NCBI GenBank assembly: GCA_963828505.1 | Contig: CAWHFM010000005.1 | Span: forward strand, 186,001 to 250,000 | Length of the DNA stretch: 64,000 nucleotides | DNA from: Bog-473 sp963828505 | GTDB taxonomy: Bacteria > Actinomycetota > Acidimicrobiia > Acidimicrobiales > RAAP-2 | Direction: 5' to 3' | Notes under the pieces: generated by a model | Told to the model about the DNA's origin: nothing | Seen by the model: only the letters and a program-made list of their open reading frames with translations | The model's database searches: none | Position numbers and translations under genes: made by a program | Shown here: positions 33,931 to 43,201 of the stretch, one piece after another | Layout of the letters: each line of letters opens with the position of its first letter | Numbering within the stretch: the first letter of the stretch is position 1

Positions 33931-36847
33931 TGCTCGGGCACAACTTCTGGTAGGGCTGGCCCGGCACGTACTCCGCCCATTGGGATTGCGAAAGGTTGTG
34001 CTGAATCCGGCCGCAGAGCAGAGTCCGCAGCTGGCCGAACCCGGCTCTCCAGTACGACGAGGGGTAAAGGGATACCTGGCCGTTGAAGTCGCCCACGGCG
34101 AGCAGCGATCCCGACGGGTCGGCGGCGAAGGCATCGACCTCCGCCGCGCCGGTCGGGAGTGTCACGATCTCTTGGTTCGACTGCAGGTTCCACACGGCGA
34201 CCTGACCCCCGGCGTCGGCCGTGGCCAGCGTGTCGTTCCCTCCCACGAACGCGACGCGGTCGATCGGGCTGCCCTGCCCCATCAGCGTGATTGGTTTCTG
34301 TCCGCTGAGCAGGTTCCAGAGGGTGACGGAGCCGCTCTCGTCGGCGGCGGCCAACACCTGTCCGTCAGGGCTGAAGGCGACGTTTTCATACACAGTCGAC
34401 TGGTCCCGAGCCAGCCAGCGAGTGGTTCGCTTCGCCGGGTTCCACACGACGAGGTCGCCGTTGTTGTCGCCCGCCGCGATGCGACCGTCACTGATGGCCA
34501 CCGCGTTCACGCTTGCGCCTTTGGAGGTGACGCCGGACCACGTTGGTCGGCTCGACCCGGCGTCCCAGCGAGCCACCCCGCCGTCGAAGTCTCCGGTCAC
34601 GACCGTGTCGGTTCCCGTGTAGGCCATGCTGTCGAAGGCCTGCGGGTCCGACATGGGCCATGGGTCGGGCTCTTGCGTCCGGGCGCGTGACATCGTGGTC
34701 ATGTCGAGCGCCTGCACGCCGTCCGCATCGCCCAGGAGGAGCCTGGTTTGATCCGCGCTGATGGCGAGGGCGTCGACGGGTACCCCGTCTCCGGAGAGGC
34801 GTCGGACGACTGTCCGGTTCGGGAGCTGCCACAGACTCGTGTTGCCGGCGCTGTCACCAGCGGCAAGCCAGCGGCCGGCCTTGCCGACGGCCAGAGCATC
34901 GATGGGGTCCGTTCCGGAGCGCAGTGCCGATTGGTCCGTGGCGGTGTCCCAGAGACTCACATCACCTGCTTGGTCCCCGACGGCCAACAGGTCCGTCGTC
35001 GGACTGAAGGCCACGCTCCACACCGAATGGCCATCCCCAGGAAGTTGCATGCTCTGGGCCAGGTTCGCGCTGCTCCACACCGTGACCCTGCCGGCAAGGT
35101 CCCCGGTCGCCAGCTCCCGACCGTCGTGGCTGAACGAAAGGCATTCGATTGTGCTGTCCGCGGTGGTCGCAGCGAGCTCGGCGTGCGCGACGTCGTTCCA
35201 CACGCCCTGAGTTCTCCACACCTCGAGGCGTCCGGTGAGGTCCGCCGCCGCCACCATGGATCCGTCGGGACTGAAGGCCATGCTGCTGATGGGGCTCGGG
35301 TCCCCGAGGGAGAGGCTGGGCGATGTGGCCCCGGTGTCGAGGTTCGTGAGGACGACCGTCCCGTCGTCGGTACCGGTCGCAACGAATGGACCTTTCGGGT
35401 CCGCCGCCATCATCAGCTGGGTGCCGTTGCCGGCTACCAGGCGCTGAAGGCTCGTCCCTCCGGTCGCGGGAAGGCCCCAGAGGTTCCCGTTCTGGTCGAG
35501 CGCGAGGAGCCTGTCACCGTCACCGAAGCCGATCGACACTGCATAGCCCTTGCCGGGAATCGGCAGGGATTTCGGCTTCTTTTGACTACCGCCGTATTCG
35601 TAGACCGGCTCGTGGTACGCCGCGACCGCCAAGGTGTCACCGGTGGGGTTCAGTGCGACGCCCTCGATTGAGTCATTGAAGGGGACCTTCAAGACGGTCC
35701 CAATGCGCAACGTCGGCGCCTTGGTCTCTGGCCCCGGCTTGGCCGGTCCGTCGGTGAGGCTGAGACCAATCACTTGACCCGAGTTGTCGCCGAGTACCAC
35801 GTCACGACCTGACCGAGCGAATGAGAGCGTGTCCACCTCCGCCCCGTTTCCGTTCCCGGTCTCGGCGATGCCCTCGAGAGGCTGAGCGAGGTCCGCCAGG
35901 ACGGCGTCGCGCGCGTTCGACGAGGGCGCCAGAGCGTAGGACTCGAGTGCGAGGTCGCCCGACAGCCCGACGTCGCGAGGCAGAAGTTCGCTCGACTCGG
36001 CCGCCAGCTCGCGCCCGAGTGCCTGTCGCGTCTCGTTGTCGGCCTTGCCGCGTTGCACGACCGCCACGGCACCGAGGACAAGTGTCAACACCAAAGCCAG
36101 GGAAATCGCGCCCATGGCAAGGCGCTGGCGGCGGACGCCCGATCGACGGCTGGCCGCGATGAACTCACCTTGCTCAGCGGTGGGTCGCTCCCGGTGGCTC
36201 CCTTGCTGCGCGAGCCATGCCTCGGCGGCACGGAGGTCGCGGCCGCGCAGGAGGTAGCTCTTGTCCTGCTCTTGCGATTCCCATTCGCGGGCGCGCACGG
36301 CCAGGCGAGTGTGCATGTCGCGCCATTCCAGGTCGGACTCGAGAGAGTCGATGAGTTCGTCGAGCGCGTGGGCCCGGTCGGTACCGGGCCGGAAGTCGAT
36401 CCACTCGCGCTTCGCGAGCTCGTACGGCTGCGTGGCGAGTTCGAAGTCGCGCCGCATCAGCGGAACGATGCGCTTGTGCAGCGCGACTGCGGTGTCGAGC
36501 TCGAAGCGACATTCCGACGAGGTGACCGAGTCCGGGCTCAGTACGAAGACGAAGGAGGTCGCGCCCTCCACGCCCAGAGTCACCCGCTCGCGCCACTCCG
36601 AGCCCGGGGGGATGTCGTGGCGGTCCAGCCAGACACGCTTCCCCCTGCGATGGAGTTCGTCGCAGAGCTCGTCGACGAACGCTTCGTCGGTGGGGCGCCG
36701 CGCGTACGAGATGAAAGCGGCGACCTCGTCGGGGTCCGTGCGTCCCTTCCGGTCGCCGTCCGGGTCCGTCGTGGCGCTCGGCGCGGTTGAACCGGGACCG
36801 CTGGGCTTCCTGTCTCCCGCTGCGTCGTCTGTCGCCACCGCCATCAC
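33920..36847 (-). CDS. TIR domain - transmembrane - WD40 repeat protein
   Basis: The 975-aa protein begins with a TIR_2 domain (about 41-165): AAFISYARRPTDEAFVDEL, WLDRHDIPPGSEW, and SSECRFELDTA with the presumed catalytic Glu at 116, the residue used for NAD cleavage in active TIR proteins. A helical linker (180-240) leads to one membrane helix (about 244-265), and the rest is a chain of WD40 blades from about residue 320 to 945, with repeated SPDG and VWNL/LWNL ends. The layout suggests a cytoplasmic TIR and an outer, or second, sensor part. It is coupled to the SLOG-SLATT gene by an 11-base overlap. An inverted repeat lies 40 bp upstream. Confidence 0.88.
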   Translation of the reverse strand: MMAVATDDAAGDRKPSGPGSTAPSATTDPDGDRKGRTDPDEVAAFISYARRPTDEAFVDELCDELHRRGKRVWLDRHDIPPGSEWRERVTLGVEGATSFVFVLSPDSVTSSECRFELDTAVALHKRIVPLMRRDFELATQPYELAKREWIDFRPGTDRAHALDELIDSLESDLEWRDMHTRLAVRAREWESQEQDKSYLLRGRDLRAAEAWLAQQGSHRERPTAEQGEFIAASRRSGVRRQRLAMGAISLALVLTLVLGAVAVVQRGKADNETRQALGRELAAESSELLPRDVGLSGDLALESYALAPSSNARDAVLADLAQPLEGIAETGNGNGAEVDTLSFARSGRDVVLGDNSGQVIGLSLTDGPAKPGPETKAPTLRIGTVLKVPFNDSIEGVALNPTGDTLAVAAYHEPVYEYGGSQKKPKSLPIPGKGYAVSIGFGDGDRLLALDQNGNLWGLPATGGTSLQRLVAGNGTQLMMAADPKGPFVATGTDDGTVVLTNLDTGATSPSLSLGDPSPISSMAFSPDGSMVAAADLTGRLEVWRTQGVWNDVAHAELAATTADSTIECLSFSHDGRELATGDLAGRVTVWSSANLAQSMQLPGDGHSVWSVAFSPTTDLLAVGDQAGDVSLWDTATDQSALRSGTDPIDALAVGKAGRWLAAGDSAGNTSLWQLPNRTVVRRLSGDGVPVDALAISADQTRLLLGDADGVQALDMTTMSRARTQEPDPWPMSDPQAFDSMAYTGTDTVVTGDFDGGVARWDAGSSRPTWSGVTSKGASVNAVAISDGRIAAGDNNGDLVVWNPAKRTTRWLARDQSTVYENVAFSPDGQVLAAADESGSVTLWNLLSGQKPITLMGQGSPIDRVAFVGGNDTLATADAGGQVAVWNLQSNQEIVTLPTGAAEVDAFAADPSGSLLAVGDFNGQVSLYPSSYWRAGFGQLRTLLCGRIQHNLSQSQWAEYVPGQPYQKLCPSNGS

Positions 36848-37215
36848 CTGGTAGTGCTCGCCTGACTCAAATTCATATCAAATCGTGCGTTGCAATAGAA
36901 GTGTTTTGCAACGGATCATGCGTAGAACCGGCGCATCAAGGAAACGGCGGCTGAACTGATGCTCGGACATCGGCCCAGGAGCGTCGGACCGAAGCACGTC
37001 ACCCACTCCCGCAGCGGCTCGGCCTCTTCGAATTCGGGCACACGCCACCCGACCCGGGACGTGCCGTGTCGGCGCCACTGTTGGACCGTGCGAGCAAACC
37101 GTCGACCGTCCAGTGGCCGACGTCGACGGGGTGCAGGTGCACGGCACCCTGGAAGCGTCACGACCGGAACGATCGAAAACCCTGTTCGGGGCGTATTTTC
37201 GGGAACCGTCCCCGC
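36848..37215. other. Upstream region of the TIR operon, no convincing gene
   Basis: The first 70 bases are AT-rich and hold the inverted repeat described separately. A minus-strand frame (37161-36916, 81 codons) has no recognisable domain and no good ribosome site, and is left uncalled. Nothing else is seen in this 368-bp stretch. Confidence 0.4.
36888..36913. promoter_or_regulatory. Inverted repeat upstream of the TIR-WD40 gene
   Basis: CGTTGCAA and TTGCAACG are perfect 8-bp complements separated by 10 bases, 40 bp before the TIR-WD40 start in an AT-rich stretch. The size and spacing fit a dimeric repressor site; a transcribed hairpin is the alternative. Confidence 0.5.
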
Positions 37216-38085
37216 TCAGCGCGACAGGAACTCGACGATGCGCCGGTCGATCTCCTCGGGCTTCTCCAGGTGCAGGAAGTGCCCGGTCCCCTCCACGACG
37301 TCGAACTCCGAGCCCTCGGCCAGGAAGTCGAGCGGGGAGCCGACGGAGGAGAGCAGCATGGCGGCGTCGTCGGTCCCGTGCAGGTACAACGTCGGCCGCG
37401 GCGTCACGGCGAGGGTGGCCGCCTGCTCCTCGGCCAGCTCGGGCACGTGGAGCGATGGGTCCCACACGGCGCGGTAGTAGCTGATGGCGGCGAGCATGTG
37501 CTCGGGGTCGCCGATCGACTCCTTGACCCGGGCCAGGTCCCACGACCCTTCGTAGCCGGGTGACCACAGCGACCACAGCCCGTCGATGAACTCGTAGTCG
37601 TTGGCGGGCAGCGCCACCTCCGCCACGGGGTGCAGGAAGACGAACATGTACCAGCTGCAGCGGAGCTGGGCGAAGGTGAGCAGCGACGGACCGATGGCTC
37701 CCGTGGGGGGCACGGCCAGCGTGACCGCCCGGCGCCATCGCTCGGGCTGGTGCGCCACCGCCCCGTAGGCCGTCATGGCACCCCAGTCGTGGCCCACGAT
37801 GACGGCGTCCGTCCCGCCGCCCAGCACCTCGTGCAGCGCGTTGGTGTCGCGCACCACGGCGCCCAACTGGTAGCGCCCGTCCGCCGGCAGCTCCGTCGGT
37901 GCGTAGCCGCGCAGGAAGGGAGCGACGGCGTGGTAGCCGGCGGCGGCGAGCTCCGGCAGCAGGTGGCGCCAGGTGTGTGCGGAGTCGGGGAAGCCGTGCA
38001 GGCACAGGGCCAGCGGCCCGTCGGGGGGCCCGTCCTCGAAGTAGGCGAATTCCAGTCCGTTGGCCGTGATGCGATTGGGTTCCAC
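37216..38085 (-). CDS. Alpha/beta-hydrolase, epoxide-hydrolase-like
   Basis: The 289-aa protein has the oxyanion motif LCLHGFPDSAHTW, an Asp nucleophile in VGHDWGAMTAYG, which points to epoxide hydrolase or dehalogenase chemistry rather than a Ser esterase, and the catalytic His in GTGHFLHLEKPEE. A cap domain lies between about residues 130 and 210 with several Tyr and Trp. TACGTT ends 8 nt before the GTG at 38085; a TTG at 38094 is in frame. It is divergent from the metallo-hydrolase gene. Confidence 0.87.
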   Translation of the reverse strand: MEPNRITANGLEFAYFEDGPPDGPLALCLHGFPDSAHTWRHLLPELAAAGYHAVAPFLRGYAPTELPADGRYQLGAVVRDTNALHEVLGGGTDAVIVGHDWGAMTAYGAVAHQPERWRRAVTLAVPPTGAIGPSLLTFAQLRCSWYMFVFLHPVAEVALPANDYEFIDGLWSLWSPGYEGSWDLARVKESIGDPEHMLAAISYYRAVWDPSLHVPELAEEQAATLAVTPRPTLYLHGTDDAAMLLSSVGSPLDFLAEGSEFDVVEGTGHFLHLEKPEEIDRRIVEFLSR

Positions 38086-38128
38086 GGCGACCAAACGTAT
38101 CGCCGGGCCCGGCGCTAACGTCGAGGCG

Positions 38129-38983
38129 GTGAAGGTGATGTTCTACGGGGTCCGGGGCTCGTGCCCGTGCTCAGGGGACCGCTACCGCCGCTACGGGGGC
38201 AATACCTCTTGCCTCGTCGTCAGCATCGAAGGCGAGGCACCCCTGATCGTCGACCTGGGCACCGGGCTGCGCGCCCTGGGCGACGTCCTGCTCAAGGAGG
38301 TGCGGGCGCTCGGGACGCCGCTGCACGCGACGGCGTTGCTCACGCACCTCCACTTCGACCACATCCTCGGCATCCCGTTCTTCGGGCCCCTGCACGACCC
38401 CGGCGCCCGCCTCACCGTGCACGGCCCGGCCCAGCCCACGGGCAGCTTCAAGGACGCACTGCACGCCGCGGTGCAGCCGCCGGTCTTCCCGGTCCACATG
38501 GAGCAGTTCCGGGGCGAGCTCGTCACCGTCGACACCAGCGACGAGGACTTCTCCGTCGGGGCGGCGAAGGTGATGGCCCGCACCGTTCCCCACAGTGGCA
38601 CGACGCTCGGCTACCGCATTGAGGCGGACGGTCGTTCCCTGGCCTATCTGCCCGACCACCAGGCCCCCTGGGACCGCCGCACGATCCCGGACGCCGTGCT
38701 CGAGCTCTGCCAGGGTGTCGATCTGCTCGTCCACGACGGGCAGTACACCGACGACGAATTCATCGACAAGCCCGACTGGGGCCACTCCACGCCGGCCTTC
38801 GCCGTCCACGTGGCCGCCGAGGCCGGCGTCAAGCGGCTCCTGCTGACGCACCACGACCCCTCGCACACCGACCGCGAGGTCGACCGCATCCTCCACAACG
38901 CCCGCCGGCTGCCCGAGGCCAAGAAGATCGAGGACGTGTCCTCGGCCAGCGAGTCCCAGTCGATCGACCTCGGCGAGGCGTAG
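38129..38983 (+). CDS. MBL-fold metallo-hydrolase
   Basis: The 284-aa protein opens MKVMFYGVRGSCPCSG and has the metal motif THLHFDHILG (HxHxDH), a later His in VPHSGTTLGY, the bridging Asp in YLPDHQAPW and a final His in THHDPSHTD. Such proteins include cyclic-nucleotide phosphodiesterase and PhnP-like enzymes; the substrate is unknown. TAACGT ends 7 nt before the GTG, so the message is likely leaderless. Confidence 0.88.
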   Translation: MKVMFYGVRGSCPCSGDRYRRYGGNTSCLVVSIEGEAPLIVDLGTGLRALGDVLLKEVRALGTPLHATALLTHLHFDHILGIPFFGPLHDPGARLTVHGPAQPTGSFKDALHAAVQPPVFPVHMEQFRGELVTVDTSDEDFSVGAAKVMARTVPHSGTTLGYRIEADGRSLAYLPDHQAPWDRRTIPDAVLELCQGVDLLVHDGQYTDDEFIDKPDWGHSTPAFAVHVAAEAGVKRLLLTHHDPSHTDREVDRILHNARRLPEAKKIEDVSSASESQSIDLGEA

Positions 38984-38999
38984 GCGGGAAAGATCGAAC

Positions 39000-39476
39000 G
39001 TGACGGGCCTCGACCAGGCCCGGTTCCGCGAGGTGCTGGGCCACTTCGCGACCGGCATCACCATCGTGACGGCCCTCGAGGACGGCGCCCCTGTCGGCTT
39101 CTCGTGCCAGTCGTTCGCCGCGCTGTCGCTCGATCCCCCCATGGTGATCCTGGCGCCCGCCCGGAGCTCCACCAGCTGGCCGCGCATCGCCCGCGCCGGA
39201 TACTTCTGCGTGAACATCCTCGGGGAGCACCAAGAGGCGCTCTGCCGCGCCTTCGCTGTGTCCGGTGGCGACAAGTTCGACGGCGTCGGCTGGGCCCAGG
39301 GCGTGACCGGGGCGCCCGTCCTCGAAGGCTCGCTCGCCGTCGTCGAGTGCCGCCTGGGCGAGATCTTCGACGGGGGCGACCACGAGCTCGTCACCGGGCA
39401 CGTCGTTGCCACGGAGATCGGCGAGGGCAGCCCGCTGCTCTTCTACCGCTCGGGCTTCGGCCGCTTCGCGTCCTGA
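39000..39476 (+). CDS. Flavin reductase family protein (HsaB-like)
   Basis: This 158-aa split-barrel flavin reductase contains FATGITIVTALEDGAPVGF, SCQSFAALSLDPPMV and FCVNILGEHQEALC, close from memory to HsaB, the reductase partner of the 3-HSA hydroxylase in cholesterol ring degradation. It would supply reduced flavin to a monooxygenase. The C-terminus is shorter than in HsaB and no HsaA-like oxygenase is seen nearby, so the general family call is safer than the steroid role. Confidence 0.85.
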   Translation: MTGLDQARFREVLGHFATGITIVTALEDGAPVGFSCQSFAALSLDPPMVILAPARSSTSWPRIARAGYFCVNILGEHQEALCRAFAVSGGDKFDGVGWAQGVTGAPVLEGSLAVVECRLGEIFDGGDHELVTGHVVATEIGEGSPLLFYRSGFGRFAS

Positions 39477-39489
39477 TACCGTTCCGCCG

Positions 39490-40032
39490 ATGCCCGAGCT
39501 GATCCCCTCCGCCGCCATCGACGACGTCGTCGTCGTGCGCCCCGACGTGCACGGTGACGAGCGCGGGCGCTTCGTCGAGACGTACCGCCGCAGCTGGTTC
39601 CCGGACGGCCGCGAGATGCTGCAGGGCAACCGCTCGGAGAAGGAGGCCGGCGCGCTCGTGGGACTGCATTACCACCTGCGCCAGGCCGACTACTGGTACG
39701 CGCTGCGGGGCCGGGCGCGGGTCGTGCTCCACGACCTGCGGGTGGGCTCGCCCACCGAGGGGGTGACCGAGCACATCGACCTCGACGGCGACCGGGACCA
39801 GGGGGTCTACATCCCGCCCGGGGTGGCACACGGGTTCGCCGCGCTGACCGACCTCCTTCTCTGCTACCTGGTCGACAATTACTACGACAACACCGACGAG
39901 CTCGGCCTGGCCTGGGACGACCCGCAGGTAGCCGCCGACTGGGGCCTGACGGAGCCTGTCCTCTCCGGTCGCGACAAGGGAAATCCCCGCCGCGTCGACA
40001 TCCCCGACGAGTTGCGGCCGCGTCGGTCCTGA
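39490..40032 (+). CDS. RmlC-like dTDP-4-dehydrorhamnose 3,5-epimerase family protein
   Basis: The 180-aa cupin has the RmlC layout: DERGRFVETYRRSWFP, the GLHYHLRQADYWYALRG block with the catalytic His region, and YIPPGVAHGFAAL. It lies alone, not beside rmlA, rmlB or rmlD, so it may act on another nucleotide sugar. TACCGT ends 7 nt before the ATG, again a leaderless layout. Confidence 0.87.
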   Translation: MPELIPSAAIDDVVVVRPDVHGDERGRFVETYRRSWFPDGREMLQGNRSEKEAGALVGLHYHLRQADYWYALRGRARVVLHDLRVGSPTEGVTEHIDLDGDRDQGVYIPPGVAHGFAALTDLLLCYLVDNYYDNTDELGLAWDDPQVAADWGLTEPVLSGRDKGNPRRVDIPDELRPRRS

Positions 40033-40092
40033 CCCGGCCGGATCCGGCGGCCGGCGCGCACCGCAACGCTCGCACGATCCTGTTGAATAGGG

Positions 40093-40980
40093 GTGGTGGT
40101 GATCGGCGTGATCGTCGTGGTGGTCGTGGTCGCCGGAGCGCTGATGTACGCGCTCTTCCGGCGGCGCTCGCACGACGACGTCCATTCCGTCGAGCACTAC
40201 CACCGCCAGCTCCACACCCTGGAGGAGATACGCGCCCACCCGCTGGAGGACTCGAACGGGAGGAGCGAGGCGCCGTTCCCCGCGTCGACCTCCACGGCGT
40301 CGTCCAGCGTGAGGCTGACCGAGCCCGGCCGGCCGGTCGCCCCTCCGCCGGTGCCGCCGCCGGTGCCGCTCGGCGACGAGCCGATGCGCCTGGGGGACCC
40401 GGGGGGCGAGCCGCTGCCGTCAGCCAGTGCGGTGCGCCGCCAGGAGCGCGCCATGGAGGCGATCAACCACCGGCCGCGTCGCCTGGCGGCGCCGCTGGCG
40501 GCCGTCGTCGTGGTCGCGGTCCTGGTCGCCGTCCTGATCGTGGCGGGCACCCACCGGAACACCCCGCGGCACTCCAATACCGCGACCACCGCCACCACGG
40601 CCCCCACCCACGCCCGCTCCGCCACACATCAGACGACCACCACCACCTCCACCACCACCACGACGTCAGCGCCACCGGCCGTCTCGGCTCCCCAGCCGAC
40701 TTCGGCGCAGGCGGCCACGTACAAGGTGGCCGCGGCGAGCTACTCGCTCAGCCTGGCGGCGACGGGCGGGGAGTGCTGGGTCGAGGCGACCTCGCCCAGC
40801 GGCAGCGTGCTCTTCTCGAACGTCCTCTCGGCCGGGCAGTCGCACGCCATCGCCGCGACCGGTCCGGTGACGGTGGTGGCGGGCGCTCCCGGGTCGTTCG
40901 CCGCGACCGTGGACGGCGCGCCGGTGTCGCTCCCCCCGGGCGCCCAATCTCCCTTCACTCTGAGCTTCGTGCCGGCGTGA
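40093..40980 (+). CDS. Membrane protein with RodZ-like DUF4115 C-terminal domain
   Basis: The 295-aa protein has an N-terminal helix (residues 1-22), a Pro-rich stretch, a second membrane helix at about 136-154, a Thr-rich linker, and a C-terminal domain of about 80 residues with ECWVEATSPSGSVLF and LSAGQSHAI, typical of the DUF4115 domain at the end of RodZ. No helix-turn-helix is present. It may be an envelope protein; the function is unknown. Its last 26 bases overlap the end of the convergent oligopeptidase gene. Confidence 0.75.
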   Translation: MVVIGVIVVVVVVAGALMYALFRRRSHDDVHSVEHYHRQLHTLEEIRAHPLEDSNGRSEAPFPASTSTASSSVRLTEPGRPVAPPPVPPPVPLGDEPMRLGDPGGEPLPSASAVRRQERAMEAINHRPRRLAAPLAAVVVVAVLVAVLIVAGTHRNTPRHSNTATTATTAPTHARSATHQTTTTTSTTTTTSAPPAVSAPQPTSAQAATYKVAAASYSLSLAATGGECWVEATSPSGSVLFSNVLSAGQSHAIAATGPVTVVAGAPGSFAATVDGAPVSLPPGAQSPFTLSFVPA

Positions 40981-43087
40981 CGCCCAGCGCATTCAGCACG
41001 AAGGCGAGCACCAGCGCCTCCTCCCGCCAGGCGTCGTAGCGGCCGGAGGGCCCGCCGTGGCCGGCGCCGAGCTCCGTGCGCAAGAGGATCCGCGTGGCGG
41101 GGGAGGTGGCACGCAGCTTGGCCACCCACTTGGCCGGCTCCCAGTAGGCGACCCGGGGGTCATTCAGGCCGGCGGTGACGAGCAGGTCCGGATAGGTCTG
41201 GCCGGTCACGTTGTCGTAGGGGGAGTAGGAGAGCATGCGGCGGTAGGCCGCTTCGTCGGCCAGCGGGTTGCCCCACTCCTCCCACTCGCCGACGGTCAGC
41301 GGGAGGCTGTCGTCGAGCATGGTCGTGACGACGTCGACGAAGGGGACCTGGGCCACGAGGGCGGCGAAGAGCCCGGCGGCCTCGTTGGCGACGGCGCCGA
41401 CCAGCAGGCCTCCGGCTGACGCGCCACGTCCGGCCAGCGCGTCGGACCGGGCCGTCCCGGCCTCGACGAGGTGGCGGGCGCAGGCGACGAAGTCGGAGAA
41501 CGTGTTCGCCTTGTGCTCCATCTTGCCGTCCTCGTACCACGCCCTCCCCATTTCGCCGCCGCCCCGCACGTGCGCGATGGCGTAGACGACCCCGCGGTCG
41601 AGCAGCGAGAGGCGGTGGTGCGAGAAGGCCGGGTCGATGGAGACCTCGTAGGCGCCGTAGCCGTAGATCACGCACGGTGCGGGGAGGGTCACGTCCCGGC
41701 GGTGCACCAGCGAGATGGGCACGCGCGTCCCGTCGGGTGCGTCCGCCCACTGCCGCGAGCTGACGTAGCGACCCGGGTCGAAGTCGCCGAGGACGGGTTC
41801 CTGCTTGAGGAGTGTCTCATCCCGGCTGTCGAGGTCGACCTGCAGGACACTCGACGGCGTCACGAGAGACGTGCGACCGATGCGCAGGGCGCGCGTGTCC
41901 GGCTCCGGGTTGGCGCCGACCCAGGTCGCGGCCGGGGTGTCCGAGGACGCGACGATCCAGCCCGAGGAGGGCAGGTCGCCGAAGGGCTCGCCGTCGCGAC
42001 GCAACGGCAAGACGCGCACCCGAGCCTCCACGTCGGCGCGCTCGCTCAGCACCAGGGCGCCGGTGAACGCGTCCACGTCCTCGACCCGCACGCCGGGGCG
42101 GTGCGGCACGACTTCACGCCAGCCGCCGGATGCGCCCAGAGCGGCGTCCGGGGCGGCCAGGACCCTGAAGTCCTTGGCCGCGTCGTTGGTGAGGGCGACG
42201 AACCACCCGGCGTCCCCCGAGCGCAGGTGGTCGAGCCCGTACTCAATCCCCTCCCGCCGCTCCATGACGGCCACCGGGGCGGCGAGCGGGTCGGCGGCGG
42301 GGATGGCCAGCCACTCGGTCGTGTTCGTGCTGTGCAGGGTCACCAGCACCCAGGCCTCGTCACGGGTCGTGCCCGTGCCGAGCGAGAAGCGGCGGTCGGC
42401 CTCCTCGTAGACCAGTACGTCGTCCGCCGGTTCGGAGCCGAGCCGGTGCCGCCACAGTTGGAACGGCCGCTGCGCCTCGTCCATGCGGACGTAGAAGACG
42501 ATGCTGCCGTCGGCCGACCAGGCGAGTCCGTAGGAGGTGTCGGGCACGGCTTCGGCCGCGGCCGACGGGGCGAGCCCGGCATCGAGGGGTCGGAACCGGA
42601 GCTCGTATCTCTCGTCACCGGCCCGGTCGGTCGAGTAGGCCAGCCACCGGTGGTCGTGGCTCACCGCCGCGCTCCCCACGGCGAAGTAGTCCGACCCCTC
42701 GGCCAGGGCGTTCTCGTCCAGGAGGACCTGCTCCTCCTCGCCCGGCTCGCCGGCCGGCGGGAGCTCGTCGGGACCCCGCGCCGGGCGGCGGCAGTGGATG
42801 GCGTAGTCGCGGCCCTCCTCGGTCCGGGCGTAGTACCACCAGCGGCCCCGGCGGGCCGGGACCGACATGTCGGTCTCCTTGATCCGGGCCTTCATCTCCT
42901 CGAAGAGCTCCGTGCGCAGGCCGGCCAGCGGCGCCAGCTCCGCCTCGGTGTGGTCGTTCTCCGCCTTCAGGTAGGCGACGACATCGGGGTCCTCCCGCTC
43001 GCGCAGCCAGTACCAGGGGTCTTCGCGGGTGTCACCGTGCGCCGTGATCGAATGGGGGCGGCGCGGGGCGTGGGGCGGGGCGCGCAT
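40955..43087 (-). CDS. ptrB: Oligopeptidase B / S9A prolyl oligopeptidase family
   Basis: This 710-aa serine peptidase cuts short peptides, typically after basic residues. It has the N-terminal DPWYWLRERE, a seven-bladed propeller (about 70-400) and a C-terminal hydrolase domain with the Ser in GRGASAGGLLVG, the Asp in GLNDPRVAYWEP and the His in GAGHGGPSGR. The order and spacing fit oligopeptidase B. It is cytoplasmic, with no signal peptide. The gene is divergent from sufB. Confidence 0.92.
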   Translation of the reverse strand: MRAPPHAPRRPHSITAHGDTREDPWYWLREREDPDVVAYLKAENDHTEAELAPLAGLRTELFEEMKARIKETDMSVPARRGRWWYYARTEEGRDYAIHCRRPARGPDELPPAGEPGEEEQVLLDENALAEGSDYFAVGSAAVSHDHRWLAYSTDRAGDERYELRFRPLDAGLAPSAAAEAVPDTSYGLAWSADGSIVFYVRMDEAQRPFQLWRHRLGSEPADDVLVYEEADRRFSLGTGTTRDEAWVLVTLHSTNTTEWLAIPAADPLAAPVAVMERREGIEYGLDHLRSGDAGWFVALTNDAAKDFRVLAAPDAALGASGGWREVVPHRPGVRVEDVDAFTGALVLSERADVEARVRVLPLRRDGEPFGDLPSSGWIVASSDTPAATWVGANPEPDTRALRIGRTSLVTPSSVLQVDLDSRDETLLKQEPVLGDFDPGRYVSSRQWADAPDGTRVPISLVHRRDVTLPAPCVIYGYGAYEVSIDPAFSHHRLSLLDRGVVYAIAHVRGGGEMGRAWYEDGKMEHKANTFSDFVACARHLVEAGTARSDALAGRGASAGGLLVGAVANEAAGLFAALVAQVPFVDVVTTMLDDSLPLTVGEWEEWGNPLADEAAYRRMLSYSPYDNVTGQTYPDLLVTAGLNDPRVAYWEPAKWVAKLRATSPATRILLRTELGAGHGGPSGRYDAWREEALVLAFVLNALGVTPARSSE

Positions 43088-43157
43088 GGCCCGAGCCTGC
43101 CACGCTGCGCACCCGCCGTGTCCCGCCCGCGGCGTTTCGGCAGGCCCGGACGGTTGT

Positions 43158-43184
43158 TACTATCTGCATAGGAGAAATTCCTCC
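43158..43184 (+). promoter_or_regulatory. sufB promoter with near-palindromic operator
   Basis: TACTAT (43158-43163) is a good -10 box with a start expected near 43170. Directly after it, GGAGAAATTCCTCC (43171-43184) is a palindrome with one mismatched pair, well placed to be an operator. The sufB ribosome site AGGAG follows. The binding protein is unknown. Confidence 0.45.
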
Positions 43185-43201
43185 CTGGACTCAGGAGCCG
43201 C

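Noticed and set aside
36916..37161. An 81-codon minus-strand frame upstream of the TIR operon
   Set aside because: No ribosome site, no domain and no partner gene; it was left as unassigned sequence.
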